The notes under the pieces are model-generated. The model was not told where the DNA came from. It was given only the letters and a program-made list of their open reading frames with translations, and searched no databases. Made by a program: the position numbers and the translations under genes. From Parabacteroides chongii (GTDB taxonomy: Bacteria; Bacteroidota; Bacteroidia; Bacteroidales; Tannerellaceae), in NCBI RefSeq assembly GCF_029581355.1, contig NZ_CP120849.1, forward strand, positions 3,752,501-3,816,500: 64,000 bases of DNA. Direction: 5' to 3'. Below are positions 17,022-26,065 of this stretch, piece after piece; position 1 is the stretch's first letter; the number at the start of each line of letters is the position of its first letter.

Positions 17022-18575
17022 ATGGCAAAGCTTTATCCTATCGGTATACAGAATTTTGAGAGTCTTCGTGAGGATGGATATATCTATGTTGATAAAACGG
17101 AGCTGGTTTATCAATTAGTGAAAACTGGATGCTATTATTTACTAAATCGCCCACGCCGTTTTGGTAAAAGTTTGCTTATTTCTACCCTGGAAGCTTATTT
17201 TCTGGGAAAAAAGGAGTTGTTTAAAGACTTGGCTATCGAAAAGCTGGAAAAAGATTGGTTGGAATATCCTGTACTTCATTTGGATTTGAACGCCGAAAAA
17301 TTTGACAGTCCTGAGCGTCTGGATGCTTTGTTAAGTAATCAGTTGACTCAGTGGGAAGAACTTTATGGTCATGGACCGGATGAAACGACGCTTTCACTGC
17401 GCTTTAAAGGAGTAATTCGCAGAGCAGCCAAGCAGACCGGTCAACGCGTTGTAATCCTGATTGACGAATACGACAAGCCGATGTTGCAGGCATTGGATAA
17501 TGATGAACTGCAAGAGATATATCGTGATACTTTGAAGGCTTTTTATGGAGTGATGAAGAGCATGGATGGGGATATCAAGTTTGCTTTCCTAACGGGGGTA
17601 ACTAAGTTCGGGAAAGTAAGTGTGTTCAGTGATCTGAATAATTTGGACGATATTTCGATGAAAGGACCTTTTGCCTCTATTTGTGGTATTACTGAAAATG
17701 AATTGCACGAATATTTTGATGAAGATATTAAAGCTCTTGCTTCATCTCTTTCCCTAACAAATGAAGAAGCCTGTACGGAATTAAAAGGATGTTATGACGG
17801 TTATCATTTTGTGCCGAATAGTCCTGGTATGTATAATCCTTTCAGTTTGCTTAATACCTTTAAGTATTTACAATTCGGTAGCTATTGGTTTGAAACAGGT
17901 ACACCAACCTATTTGGTGAAATTGTTAAAGCACTCTCATTATAACCTGTATAACATGGCGCATACGGAAACGGATGCCGATGTTTTGAATGGCATTGACT
18001 CCACATCTGTTAATCCAATACCTGTGATTTATCAGAGTGGATATCTTACCATCAAAGGATATGATCGTGAATTTGGTATTTATCGTCTGGGATTTCCTAA
18101 TCGTGAAGTGGAGGAGGGTTTTATGAAATATCTGCTTCCTTTCTATGCTAATACGGATAAAGTCGATTCTTCTTTCCATATTCAGAAGTTTGTTCGTGAG
18201 ATACGTTCCGGCGATTATGATTCCTTCTTCCGTCGTTTGCAAAGTCTTTTTGCTGATACTCCTTACGAGTTGGTTCGTGATTTGGAGTTACATTACCAAA
18301 ATGTCCTGTTTATTGTGTTCAAGTTGATTGGCTTCTATGTAAAAGCAGAATATCATACTTCGGAAGGTCGTATTGACTTGGTATTACAAACGGACAGTTT
18401 TATTTACCTGATGGAATTCAAACTGAATGGAACAGCCGATGACGCTCTGCGCCAAATCAATGAGAAAGGTTATGCGCTTCCTTTTGCAGCCGATCCCCGT
18501 CAATTATTTAAGATAGGAGTGAATTTCAGTGCAAAGACACGCAATATAGAGGAGTGGAAAATAGAATCTAAATAA
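17022..18575 (+). CDS. AAA-ATPase-like / PD-(D/E)XK nuclease-fold protein (DUF1703 type)
   Basis: 517 residues. The N-terminal AAA_ATPase-like domain has a Walker-A-like motif in NRPRRFGKSLLIS (about 43-55) and VILIDEYDKP (about 145-154) as Walker B. The C-terminal PDDEXK_9 domain has GRIDLV...LMEFK (about 448-468). This family is expanded in Bacteroidales genomes and its role is unknown, though links to mobile DNA or defence have been proposed. The next gene starts 7 bp downstream. Composition is more A+T-rich than the sugar genes to its left. Confidence 0.88.
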   Translation: MAKLYPIGIQNFESLREDGYIYVDKTELVYQLVKTGCYYLLNRPRRFGKSLLISTLEAYFLGKKELFKDLAIEKLEKDWLEYPVLHLDLNAEKFDSPERLDALLSNQLTQWEELYGHGPDETTLSLRFKGVIRRAAKQTGQRVVILIDEYDKPMLQALDNDELQEIYRDTLKAFYGVMKSMDGDIKFAFLTGVTKFGKVSVFSDLNNLDDISMKGPFASICGITENELHEYFDEDIKALASSLSLTNEEACTELKGCYDGYHFVPNSPGMYNPFSLLNTFKYLQFGSYWFETGTPTYLVKLLKHSHYNLYNMAHTETDADVLNGIDSTSVNPIPVIYQSGYLTIKGYDREFGIYRLGFPNREVEEGFMKYLLPFYANTDKVDSSFHIQKFVREIRSGDYDSFFRRLQSLFADTPYELVRDLELHYQNVLFIVFKLIGFYVKAEYHTSEGRIDLVLQTDSFIYLMEFKLNGTADDALRQINEKGYALPFAADPRQLFKIGVNFSAKTRNIEEWKIESK

Positions 18576-18581
18576 TGACTT

Positions 18582-18914
18582 ATGAAAGTTGGAATTATCA
18601 GATGTATGCAGACAGAAGATTACTGTCCGGGTACGACAGATTTTAAGGTGATCAGAGAAAGAAAAGGGGCGTTTGAAGGTATAACAGAAGATATAGAAAT
18701 TGTCGGTTTCTGCAATTGTGGAGGATGCCCTGCAAAGAAATCTCTACTAAGGGCAAGAGAGCTTGTGAAAAGAGGTGCCGATACTATTGCATTTGCCTCG
18801 TGTATTCAGAAAGGTACTCCATTAGGTTACCCATGCCCTTTCGCCAAGAAAATGAAAATGTTAATTGAGAATGATTTACCTGAGGGTATTCGTTTTTTAG
18901 ATTATACTCATTAG
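18582..18914 (+). CDS. CGGC-domain protein
   Basis: 110 residues, a CGGC-domain family protein. It has conserved Cys8, CPG (about 15-17), the CNCGGCPAKK motif (about 44-53) and two further Cys (ASC and YPCPF). The pattern suggests a metal- or redox-active small cytoplasmic protein. The function of the family is not established. It follows the DUF1703 gene with a 6-bp gap, so the two are likely cotranscribed. Confidence 0.85.
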   Translation: MKVGIIRCMQTEDYCPGTTDFKVIRERKGAFEGITEDIEIVGFCNCGGCPAKKSLLRARELVKRGADTIAFASCIQKGTPLGYPCPFAKKMKMLIENDLPEGIRFLDYTH

Positions 18915-19143
18915 ACTTTTGTAGATCGCAATGTCTCAATTTAAGATTAAAAAAGTGTACTATATATTTATATGTAATTAAAACGTATAAATAGGCTTGC
19001 TCTATCCTGTCACAGGGAAGCTCTTTTTAGACCATCTACTTTTTCTGTAAGTGTTCGAGTGTAAAAGCTATACAAAATGACCTGATTGAAACGAAAACAG
19101 TTATTTTCTTCTTTCTAGATGATTCTTTCAATATTTTTTTTAG

Positions 19144-19151
19144 TAAATTTG
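19144..19151 (+). promoter_or_regulatory. Promoter -7 element for the Wadjet-like operon
   Basis: TAAATTTG at 19144-19151 matches TAnnTTTG, about 43 bp upstream of the first jet gene. A -33 TTG was not found at the usual distance. The rest of 18915-19194 is A+T-rich and without a recognisable gene. Confidence 0.45.
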
Positions 19152-19194
19152 TGGTAATGGTGTTTGAGAAAATAATCTTTTAATCTTTACTATA

Positions 19195-20514
19195 ATGCAA
19201 TCTTTATTCGAGCAATTAAAAATAGAAAAGACCTATGAACATCTTTTTCCAGAGAAAAAGAAAGGATTGGCTGTAATTTGGTTGTATGAACGGGTGAAGA
19301 ATGGAGAATTTGAACATGGGGTTTTTAAGGAAAAAGATATACATCGGGCTTTTGAAGCTGTAAGTCTTATCGAACGTGAGCCTATACGGTTACAATGGGG
19401 GACTTATACAGCTTATATTCTAGAACTACAGGAGTTTTATCTTATATATAATGATGAAAATCAGACCTATATGTTTACTGATTTTGGTTTTCAGATATGT
19501 GATAAGATACATCGTCTAATATCTCAGCGCTTTAATCCCACCTTTATCGAAATGACCTGTGAGGAACTATATGAGAAGCTTGAAGTTGCCGTCACAGAAG
19601 AACAAATAAAAAATTGGCTTACAGTAGACTTGTTCAAGTCTCGAACTCTTTTATTGGAACAAGTCGACTATCTTAATCAACAGATTGACCGTTCCGTAAC
19701 AGCTTTAAGTGAAAAAGCTAAAAGGCGTAAAGAAACTTTGCTTGTAGCTTTACAGGAAATAGAAAAGCAAATTGATACCATACGTCAGCAAAACAGGGAG
19801 TTAAGAGCAGCTTTTCGGGAAACTGATCGCATGAATGATATTCTTATTTCACATCCGGTACGCGACAGAAGTGAAGAAATAGATGATCTCATTAGTGAGG
19901 CCGTTTCGTATTTTGAAGGTATCCATCTCCGTTTAGCGATGGTAGATTCACGTATTGATAAAATACAGCCTAAAATAAAACAGTTTTTTGCCTCTCTCAA
20001 CCGAGATATATTTAATACCAAAGTCGAGAAATTTTTGTATTTCCTGCTCGAAAAAAGCCATGTAACAGATAAACAGATACAGTTTCCTTTTCCCTATGAC
20101 GGAAAAATTCAATTGGCAGATTCATTTCCCATTTTTATCTCTGTGGATAGACCTGAAAGTCTTTTCCCTCCGGAACGAAAACTGCGTTCCGAATATAAAA
20201 AAGACCCGCGAAAAGAACAAGAAGCATATCAGAAAGGTCATGTGCAAATGATGCGCCAGATTCATATCCAATGGTGGCTGGAGTTTATTCGTCGGAAATC
20301 TTTGGAAACCGATGTCATACATCTTTCTGAAATCTTCTTCGACATTCTGGAAAAACACGATAATGATTTGCAACTCGCTATACAGGTGATTGACCAGAGT
20401 ATTAAAAAATATAAGGAAGATCCACATTGGAAAATACAGATTGATACAAGTGAAAAAATAGATAATCCCAGTTCAAAACATACAATATCTGATATATGGA
20501 TGAAACGCAAATGA
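19195..20514 (+). CDS. jetA: JetA/MksF-like kleisin subunit of a Wadjet-type system
   Basis: 439 residues. It has an N-terminal helical/winged-helix-like domain (1-130), a coiled coil (about 170-260, many Glu/Lys/Gln) and a C-terminal domain, as expected of the kleisin-like JetA (MksF). Identification rests mainly on the gene set: a kleisin-like, small MksE-like, SMC-like and Toprim-like protein in that order and overlapping. Wadjet systems recognise and cut small circular DNA and so exclude plasmids. ATG 19195 is the only reasonable start. The stop overlaps the next start (ATGA at 20511-20514). Confidence 0.8.
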   Translation: MQSLFEQLKIEKTYEHLFPEKKKGLAVIWLYERVKNGEFEHGVFKEKDIHRAFEAVSLIEREPIRLQWGTYTAYILELQEFYLIYNDENQTYMFTDFGFQICDKIHRLISQRFNPTFIEMTCEELYEKLEVAVTEEQIKNWLTVDLFKSRTLLLEQVDYLNQQIDRSVTALSEKAKRRKETLLVALQEIEKQIDTIRQQNRELRAAFRETDRMNDILISHPVRDRSEEIDDLISEAVSYFEGIHLRLAMVDSRIDKIQPKIKQFFASLNRDIFNTKVEKFLYFLLEKSHVTDKQIQFPFPYDGKIQLADSFPIFISVDRPESLFPPERKLRSEYKKDPRKEQEAYQKGHVQMMRQIHIQWWLEFIRRKSLETDVIHLSEIFFDILEKHDNDLQLAIQVIDQSIKKYKEDPHWKIQIDTSEKIDNPSSKHTISDIWMKRK

Positions 20515-21137
20515 CTCAAAAATATGATTTCCTCGAATGTGAAGACGGTGCGGAGCTGTTTTCACAATTGGTCGACGCTCTGAAAAAAGGTGCTCATATA
20601 CAATATGAAGGAGATAAGAAGCTTTTTCTTTATCTGGAAAAATATATAGATAATCTGACTGTCTATTTCAAACGACATGAGAACATAACTATCGTTCCAT
20701 CCGGTAGTGGAAACGATAGTTATTATTTCCCACTCTATCACCCTGTATCAAGAAGTAATTATTCTGTTGAACGGTCGTCTTTACCTAAAGAACATATTCT
20801 TATTGCCTTATTGCTGTACAAAGCTTATTATATTGATCACAACATAGAATTAACTTCTGTAAAAAAGTTTGTTGCTCTAATACGCGTAGATATGCCTGAT
20901 CTTAAGAAGCATGTGCAGCGTCTACTGGTAAAGACAAAAGGCACCAAAGAACGTTTTACTGAATCAAATGATGCTCGTATTGATCAAGAAGTACAACGTG
21001 CATTCAAGAATTTTCATAAGTTAAGATGGATTGATTTGAAAGAAGATGATTTTACAATCCTCCCTGCATTTCAGCGTATAACGCGGGAATTTGCTGATTA
21101 TATTAATTATATTGACAAATGGCTTAAAGAAGAATAA
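20511..21137 (+). CDS. jetB: JetB/MksE-like subunit of a Wadjet-type system
   Basis: 208 residues from ATG 20511, which overlaps the jetA stop as ATGA. An in-frame ATG at 20496 lies inside jetA and is the longer alternative. The small, mostly alpha-helical protein with probable tandem winged helices (about 75-205) fits the KITE-like JetB/MksE subunit that binds the kleisin. jetC begins 2 bp after its stop, so the subunits are translationally coupled. Confidence 0.75.
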   Translation: MTQKYDFLECEDGAELFSQLVDALKKGAHIQYEGDKKLFLYLEKYIDNLTVYFKRHENITIVPSGSGNDSYYFPLYHPVSRSNYSVERSSLPKEHILIALLLYKAYYIDHNIELTSVKKFVALIRVDMPDLKKHVQRLLVKTKGTKERFTESNDARIDQEVQRAFKNFHKLRWIDLKEDDFTILPAFQRITREFADYINYIDKWLKEE

Positions 21138-21139
21138 AT

Positions 21140-24100
21140 ATGAAAAAATATCCTCGTATTTACAGTTTGTCTACTGTCGGTATCATACACCATCAGGAAA
21201 ACGATTACATTTTTCATCCTGCCCGTACCGATTTTATTGGTGATAGCGGTTCTGGTAAAAGTATCATAGCCGATTTACTACAACTTATATTTGTAGGGGC
21301 TTCCGCTTTCCGTTCCGCAACCATTCCGGTTCAGGGTAAACGGGAACCTGATGGCCTCGTTTTGCGATCACCTGGTAAATCATTGGATTATGGATATGCA
21401 TTTGTGAATATAGAAGTTGCCGATGGGCAATTTATTACAGCAGGAGCCTATCTTGAAAGTACTTCCAAAGCCACACACCCTTTTGTTGTACAGGCAGGGC
21501 TTGCTATTGAACAAGGTGAGTTTACCCCTATGACAAAACCTCTTTATGCTGCCGATTTTCAGGATGACGAATGTATTATTCCATTAGAGGATATTATAGA
21601 ATACATGGAGGAAAAAAACTTAGTTTTTAAGGATTGGCAACGGATTTCTTTTTTTCATAAAGTGCTATATAAGAATAAAATACTACCACTTGACCTCACC
21701 GACAAAGATAAAGTATTAAAAGATTATGCGAAGATCATTCAGTCATTTTCGAGGGGGAAAGAACTTGATACTACAAGAAGTTCTAGTTTGTTGGATTTCT
21801 TATTCGGGCAAGAAAGGGGTAAAGACTTCATGAATAAATACAGGTCAATTGTAGAAGAAATAGAAAAAAATGCGGTGGACTATGGAAGAAATAACAATGA
21901 AATTCTTTTGTTGACACAAAAGTGCTTTCAAGTTAGTGATCTATATAAAGTGTTGATCGAAAAAAAAGAAGCAGAAAAAATATATCGAACTTCTCAATAT
22001 GTATTTTTGCTAAGAGCTTATTATTCAAATAAAGAAATTCTTAAAAAAGAACTCTATACATTTTTACAGGCCCAGGAAGATTTATTAGGATTACAAGTTT
22101 TGGTCCGGCACGAGTTAGAAGAGGCTCAAAGATGTCGGGATAAGAAAGAGTCTGCTTATGAAAAAATAAGGGATATTTATGATGAATGGAGACAAAAGAA
22201 AAATTTGCTGGATGATGTTAATAAAATGATTGAACAGTTAAATATTCTTCCTGGAGACTTGGCAACTTATTATGAACAATACAGAACTCAAAAAAAAGAA
22301 TACATTTACTATAAAGAATTGAAGGACAAATTAGTTGGTTCACGTGTGATTGATCTTTTTGCAAATTCAGGCTGGAAAGGCGGATTAGCAGCAGGAAATG
22401 ATTTTTACCTCCAAAAGACAGATGAACTACGTAACCGTTTATCACAATTGCACGTGGTAGAGCAGTTTCATGATATAAATAATCCTAATTCACTTATCCG
22501 TTGGGCTCTATCGTTGCGACGTAATTTTACAAAAGAAGAAGAAAGCCTAATTTATCATTTTCAGAAGTATGGAATGAATAAACCTAATCAGCCTAAACCC
22601 CTTGACCGTTATGTTTGCTCCCCGGAAGAATTACTAAGAAACACAAACATAGAACCTGATGCAGATGGATTCTGGATAAGCTTCGGTGGAGTAAACGAAT
22701 TTGTAAACTACGTAACAGAAAAACAGCAAAGTCTCAATAATGATCGAGAGACGATCTTGCAGTATTTTCAATCACAGGTGGCCAATATAGGACAAGAGAA
22801 AAAAGCAATTGAAGAAGAATTGGAGCTTTGGAAAAAACTATATGATATAGTAAATACCCTTGATGCTCCTGCTCGTTCTGTAGATATATTTTTCCATAAG
22901 CCCGAAATAAAAAAATTTCAGGAAATAGAAGTTTTAAATATCTCTCCTGAACAAATGGAGCAGTCTGTGAAGAGCTTAGCAACAAAAGACTTAATAGAAC
23001 AGTCTGTGAAAAATGCGAAAAAAGAACAAATATTATTGTATAACCAATTTATACAACTTAAAAATATAGTTGAAATATTTCCTGATCTTATACAAAAGGC
23101 TACCCGTTTATTAATCTCAATATCAAAGAAAATAAAACCGTATGAAGCAGAGTGGAATACCTTTTTGGTAGCACAGACTATTCAAGCGTATAAAGAAGAT
23201 GATTATATAAATGCTGATAATAAAACTGAGTTCTTTAAAGATGAATTAACTATTTTAAGTAACACTTTGGATAAATGCGATGAATTAATACAGTCGATGA
23301 CGAACTTAAAAAATCAGGAGAATTACTTGAATATGATTCAAACTGAATATATATCACTTTATACGGATTTGCCTTCCATCGATAGTTATCCAGCGGTGAG
23401 CGAGGAGTCGGTGGAAGAAGCAAAAGTGTTTTATCTCGAAAAGAACACCACTTATATTAATCAGTATGTAAATATGGTAAAAAGCTTTATGCCAAATGAA
23501 CAATACAAATTTGAAACTAGCCATAATTTTAAAGAATTAATAGCAAATTTGTTACCTGACTTATTCCCAGAAGATATGATTATTGAAGAGGAAGTTGTCG
23601 GTAGAATCAAAAAAAGGCTTGAAGATATTAATGAAAAAAACAGGGAACTGAATAGTAAGAAAATAGGTAAAATACAGGATCTATTAACCGAAGTGAAACG
23701 CCAAGTAGAAGCACAATGGGATGAGATTCGTCGTATAAATCGCTTCTTTACGAGTAGTAAAAAGAAGATATCTGGTGCATATAATATGAAACTTGAAAAA
23801 ACAGATTCTTTACGGTTTCCTGTTAGCTGGTTAAGCCAATTTAAACATAAGACAACTTTAGATAATATGACAGATATGTTCGATGTCTCCATTTTGAACG
23901 AATTAAATACGCAAGTATCTATTCGTGAAAAAATCATGAAAGCTTTCTGTGAAATAACCAATAATAATTCCAATGACATAACGTTAGAAGACTTACTGAA
24001 TCCTAATTCATATATAGAACTGAGCCTTGATATGAAAAATCGTGCTGGACGGAATAATAAAGGAAGTACCGGGCAGACGTATGCTGCCATTGCGCTGTTG

Positions 24101-24418
24101 TGTATAGCCCGCCTCTCTATTGTTGGTAACAAAAACAATGCACAAGAAGATGGATTGCGGTTTATGCCCATTGATGAGGCAGAGGGGTTAGGTAGTAATT
24201 TTGACTTATTGAGTGATATCGCCGAAGAATATGATTATCAGATACTGACTTTTTCAATTAATCCTTTGGGAAAATATAATGAACAGCATGTATATATCCT
24301 CAATCGTAATCCTGACGTAGAAGAAGAAGTTAATTATGCTCCGATAGAAATACGTAGTCGAAATGATATTGATTCGGAATTGGCAAATTTTATAAATGTA
24401 AATGATTATGGAAGCTGA
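21140..24418 (+). CDS. jetC: JetC/MksB-like SMC-type ATPase of a Wadjet-type system
   Basis: 1092 residues, the size of JetC. Walker A is GDSGSGKS (34-41) and Walker B is FMPIDEAEG with Asp1012 and Glu1013. Long coiled-coil arms (about 230-400 and 540-900) flank a compact middle part. The position usually holding the LSGGE-type signature reads GSTGQT (975-980), unlike common SMC signatures. It would be the motor that extrudes DNA loops before JetD cuts. The gene is visibly A+T-rich compared with the sugar genes. It overlaps jetD by 17 bp. Confidence 0.83.
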   Translation: MKKYPRIYSLSTVGIIHHQENDYIFHPARTDFIGDSGSGKSIIADLLQLIFVGASAFRSATIPVQGKREPDGLVLRSPGKSLDYGYAFVNIEVADGQFITAGAYLESTSKATHPFVVQAGLAIEQGEFTPMTKPLYAADFQDDECIIPLEDIIEYMEEKNLVFKDWQRISFFHKVLYKNKILPLDLTDKDKVLKDYAKIIQSFSRGKELDTTRSSSLLDFLFGQERGKDFMNKYRSIVEEIEKNAVDYGRNNNEILLLTQKCFQVSDLYKVLIEKKEAEKIYRTSQYVFLLRAYYSNKEILKKELYTFLQAQEDLLGLQVLVRHELEEAQRCRDKKESAYEKIRDIYDEWRQKKNLLDDVNKMIEQLNILPGDLATYYEQYRTQKKEYIYYKELKDKLVGSRVIDLFANSGWKGGLAAGNDFYLQKTDELRNRLSQLHVVEQFHDINNPNSLIRWALSLRRNFTKEEESLIYHFQKYGMNKPNQPKPLDRYVCSPEELLRNTNIEPDADGFWISFGGVNEFVNYVTEKQQSLNNDRETILQYFQSQVANIGQEKKAIEEELELWKKLYDIVNTLDAPARSVDIFFHKPEIKKFQEIEVLNISPEQMEQSVKSLATKDLIEQSVKNAKKEQILLYNQFIQLKNIVEIFPDLIQKATRLLISISKKIKPYEAEWNTFLVAQTIQAYKEDDYINADNKTEFFKDELTILSNTLDKCDELIQSMTNLKNQENYLNMIQTEYISLYTDLPSIDSYPAVSEESVEEAKVFYLEKNTTYINQYVNMVKSFMPNEQYKFETSHNFKELIANLLPDLFPEDMIIEEEVVGRIKKRLEDINEKNRELNSKKIGKIQDLLTEVKRQVEAQWDEIRRINRFFTSSKKKISGAYNMKLEKTDSLRFPVSWLSQFKHKTTLDNMTDMFDVSILNELNTQVSIREKIMKAFCEITNNNSNDITLEDLLNPNSYIELSLDMKNRAGRNNKGSTGQTYAAIALLCIARLSIVGNKNNAQEDGLRFMPIDEAEGLGSNFDLLSDIAEEYDYQILTFSINPLGKYNEQHVYILNRNPDVEEEVNYAPIEIRSRNDIDSELANFINVNDYGS

Positions 24419-25358
24419 ACTGACCTGGAGAACGCTCACTGCAATGTATTCTCTTTATGAGGGGAATAAAATACCGGCGACAAAGAAAAGTGATAATAAA
24501 TTCCGAAACCTGATAAGTAGAAAGTTGGTGCAATATCAGCCAGGCAATCATAATTATTTGATTAAAAGTGAAAAGTACGATGCTTATTTTGCTAAACGCT
24601 ATCTGGAAGATTATTTGGAATATGATCGTTTTTTGAAGTCTGTACAACCAGATGTGACTGGTCGACAGACATATACGGTTAATGATATCCGCTCTTTACA
24701 GTTTGTTGCAGATAACAGGGAACAAATCCGGAACTCTCTCACGACTCGACATACATTTAGTGAAGACTTCTTTGAACATGGTGGAAGCAAGCATTTGGAT
24801 ACTTATCAAAGTCTGAACGATTTGGTACTTTCCATCTTGGGAGTAGAGGATTACCCATTGGAAGATCCTAAAATGCACCAGTGGAGATTCGTTGTAGATG
24901 TCGGTGAACCGCGTTGTATAGTGCTTTGTGAAAACCTCAATTTTCTGAAAATGCCTCGCGTTGCTCGTGAGCATAAAATCGAGTTATGGTATGTAGGTGG
25001 AAATAATACAAAAGGAACTCATTTTATTGATGAAAAGAAATTGGATAAACTCTTATTCTATTCTTGTGATTGGGATTATAATGGTTTGGAAATCTATGTT
25101 CGGTTAAAAAAAATATTTCAGGAGAAAGGCTGTGATATAAAGCTACTTTATCCTTCAGAACCAATTAAAAAATATCTAGTCAATATGAAAAAACATAATA
25201 GTAAGTGGAAAACTACGCTTCCTTTTTCAGGTTTGGAACAATCTTATTTTACTTCCAAAGAGATTCATTTAATTAACGAACTAATAAGTACGGATAGATG
25301 GGTAGAGGAGGAAACGAATGATTTGGTAGCGATGGTAAAGAAAAATATTGATTTGTAG
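24402..25358 (+). CDS. jetD: JetD/MksG-like Toprim nuclease of a Wadjet-type system
   Basis: 318 residues. The N-terminal half (1-160) is DNA-binding-like. The C-terminal DUF2220/Toprim half has Glu177 in VLCENLNF and the acidic pair Asp223/Asp225 in SCDWDYNGLE, the layout of the Toprim metal site. JetD cleaves plasmid DNA held by the SMC complex. It starts inside jetC (ATG 24402, or 24408), the usual tight coupling. It is shorter than the roughly 400-residue JetD proteins I recall, and I cannot assign the Wadjet subtype by eye. Confidence 0.8.
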   Translation: MIMEAELTWRTLTAMYSLYEGNKIPATKKSDNKFRNLISRKLVQYQPGNHNYLIKSEKYDAYFAKRYLEDYLEYDRFLKSVQPDVTGRQTYTVNDIRSLQFVADNREQIRNSLTTRHTFSEDFFEHGGSKHLDTYQSLNDLVLSILGVEDYPLEDPKMHQWRFVVDVGEPRCIVLCENLNFLKMPRVAREHKIELWYVGGNNTKGTHFIDEKKLDKLLFYSCDWDYNGLEIYVRLKKIFQEKGCDIKLLYPSEPIKKYLVNMKKHNSKWKTTLPFSGLEQSYFTSKEIHLINELISTDRWVEEETNDLVAMVKKNIDL

Positions 25359-26009
25359 GAATATTGAGTCTAGAAAATATTATAAGAAACTATCTTGTAA
25401 ACTTATAGAATTAAAAGGTAAGTCAAAAGAGTCCTTTTCTTATTGTCGTTTTAAATAGAAAAAGTAATATTGAATTTCTGATAGTGATAATGTTAAAGTT
25501 GTTCTTTCTAAATGATTTATAATCAGCTGAATATGGAAAGGATTGTTTTTGTATGTTACTGACTTGATGTTTGGTAACATAGATAATTTGCCATCTGAAT
25601 CTTTGGTTAAAGACAACAAGGGATTACTTTGGATAAAAAAGTTGTATTAAAGAAATTACTGATGTATACGAAATTCATAAAATTATACTACATATCTTGA
25701 TCAATGTAACTATGTCGCTATTATTTTATGAAATATGTAGCTGTAAAATAGTTGGTTATTGAGTGTTGTATGGAATATAGAAGTCTTTTAGTAAAGTATG
25801 AATTACTTCGTTTTTTTAGATTGTATCATTTAAACAATCTATCAGAAAAGTAATAGTTAATCAGATAAGATATTTTTTATCGGATTTGATATTTGTAATT
25901 TATGATGTTTTGCTATTTTACATATTTTTATATCAGAGTATATTTCTATAGTTTAACATAGTTATATTTCATACCCTTGCATTTTTTTTCTATTAAAACA
26001 AACTGATTG
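25359..26009. other. A+T-rich gap between the Wadjet-like operon and the SIR2 gene
   Basis: About 650 bp with only very short open frames. The best, starting at the ATG near 25568, encodes 27 residues (MFGNIDNLPSES...KGLLWIKKLY) and resembles a scrap of a larger gene. I see no tRNA, IS end or repeat. It may be decayed former island DNA. Confidence 0.4.
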
Positions 26010-26040
26010 TTTGTAGTAAAATAAGAATTTGATATATTTG
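26010..26040 (+). promoter_or_regulatory. Consensus Bacteroides promoter of the SIR2-TPR gene
   Basis: TTTG (26010-26013), 19 nt, then TATATTTG (26033-26040): both the -33 and -7 elements with standard spacing. Transcription would start near 26047, leaving a leader of about 19 nt before the ATG at 26066. Confidence 0.75.
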
Positions 26041-26065
26041 TGATATAAACCATAAAAATAATTCT

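Noticed and set aside
19195..24418. Chromosomal MukBEF/SMC housekeeping condensin
   Set aside because: The four-gene order with a Toprim protein, the A+T-rich composition and the island setting fit Wadjet better; a housekeeping condensin lacks the JetD-like gene.
25359..26009. tRNA or insertion site between the defence genes
   Set aside because: No cloverleaf, CCA end or direct repeat could be found by reading.
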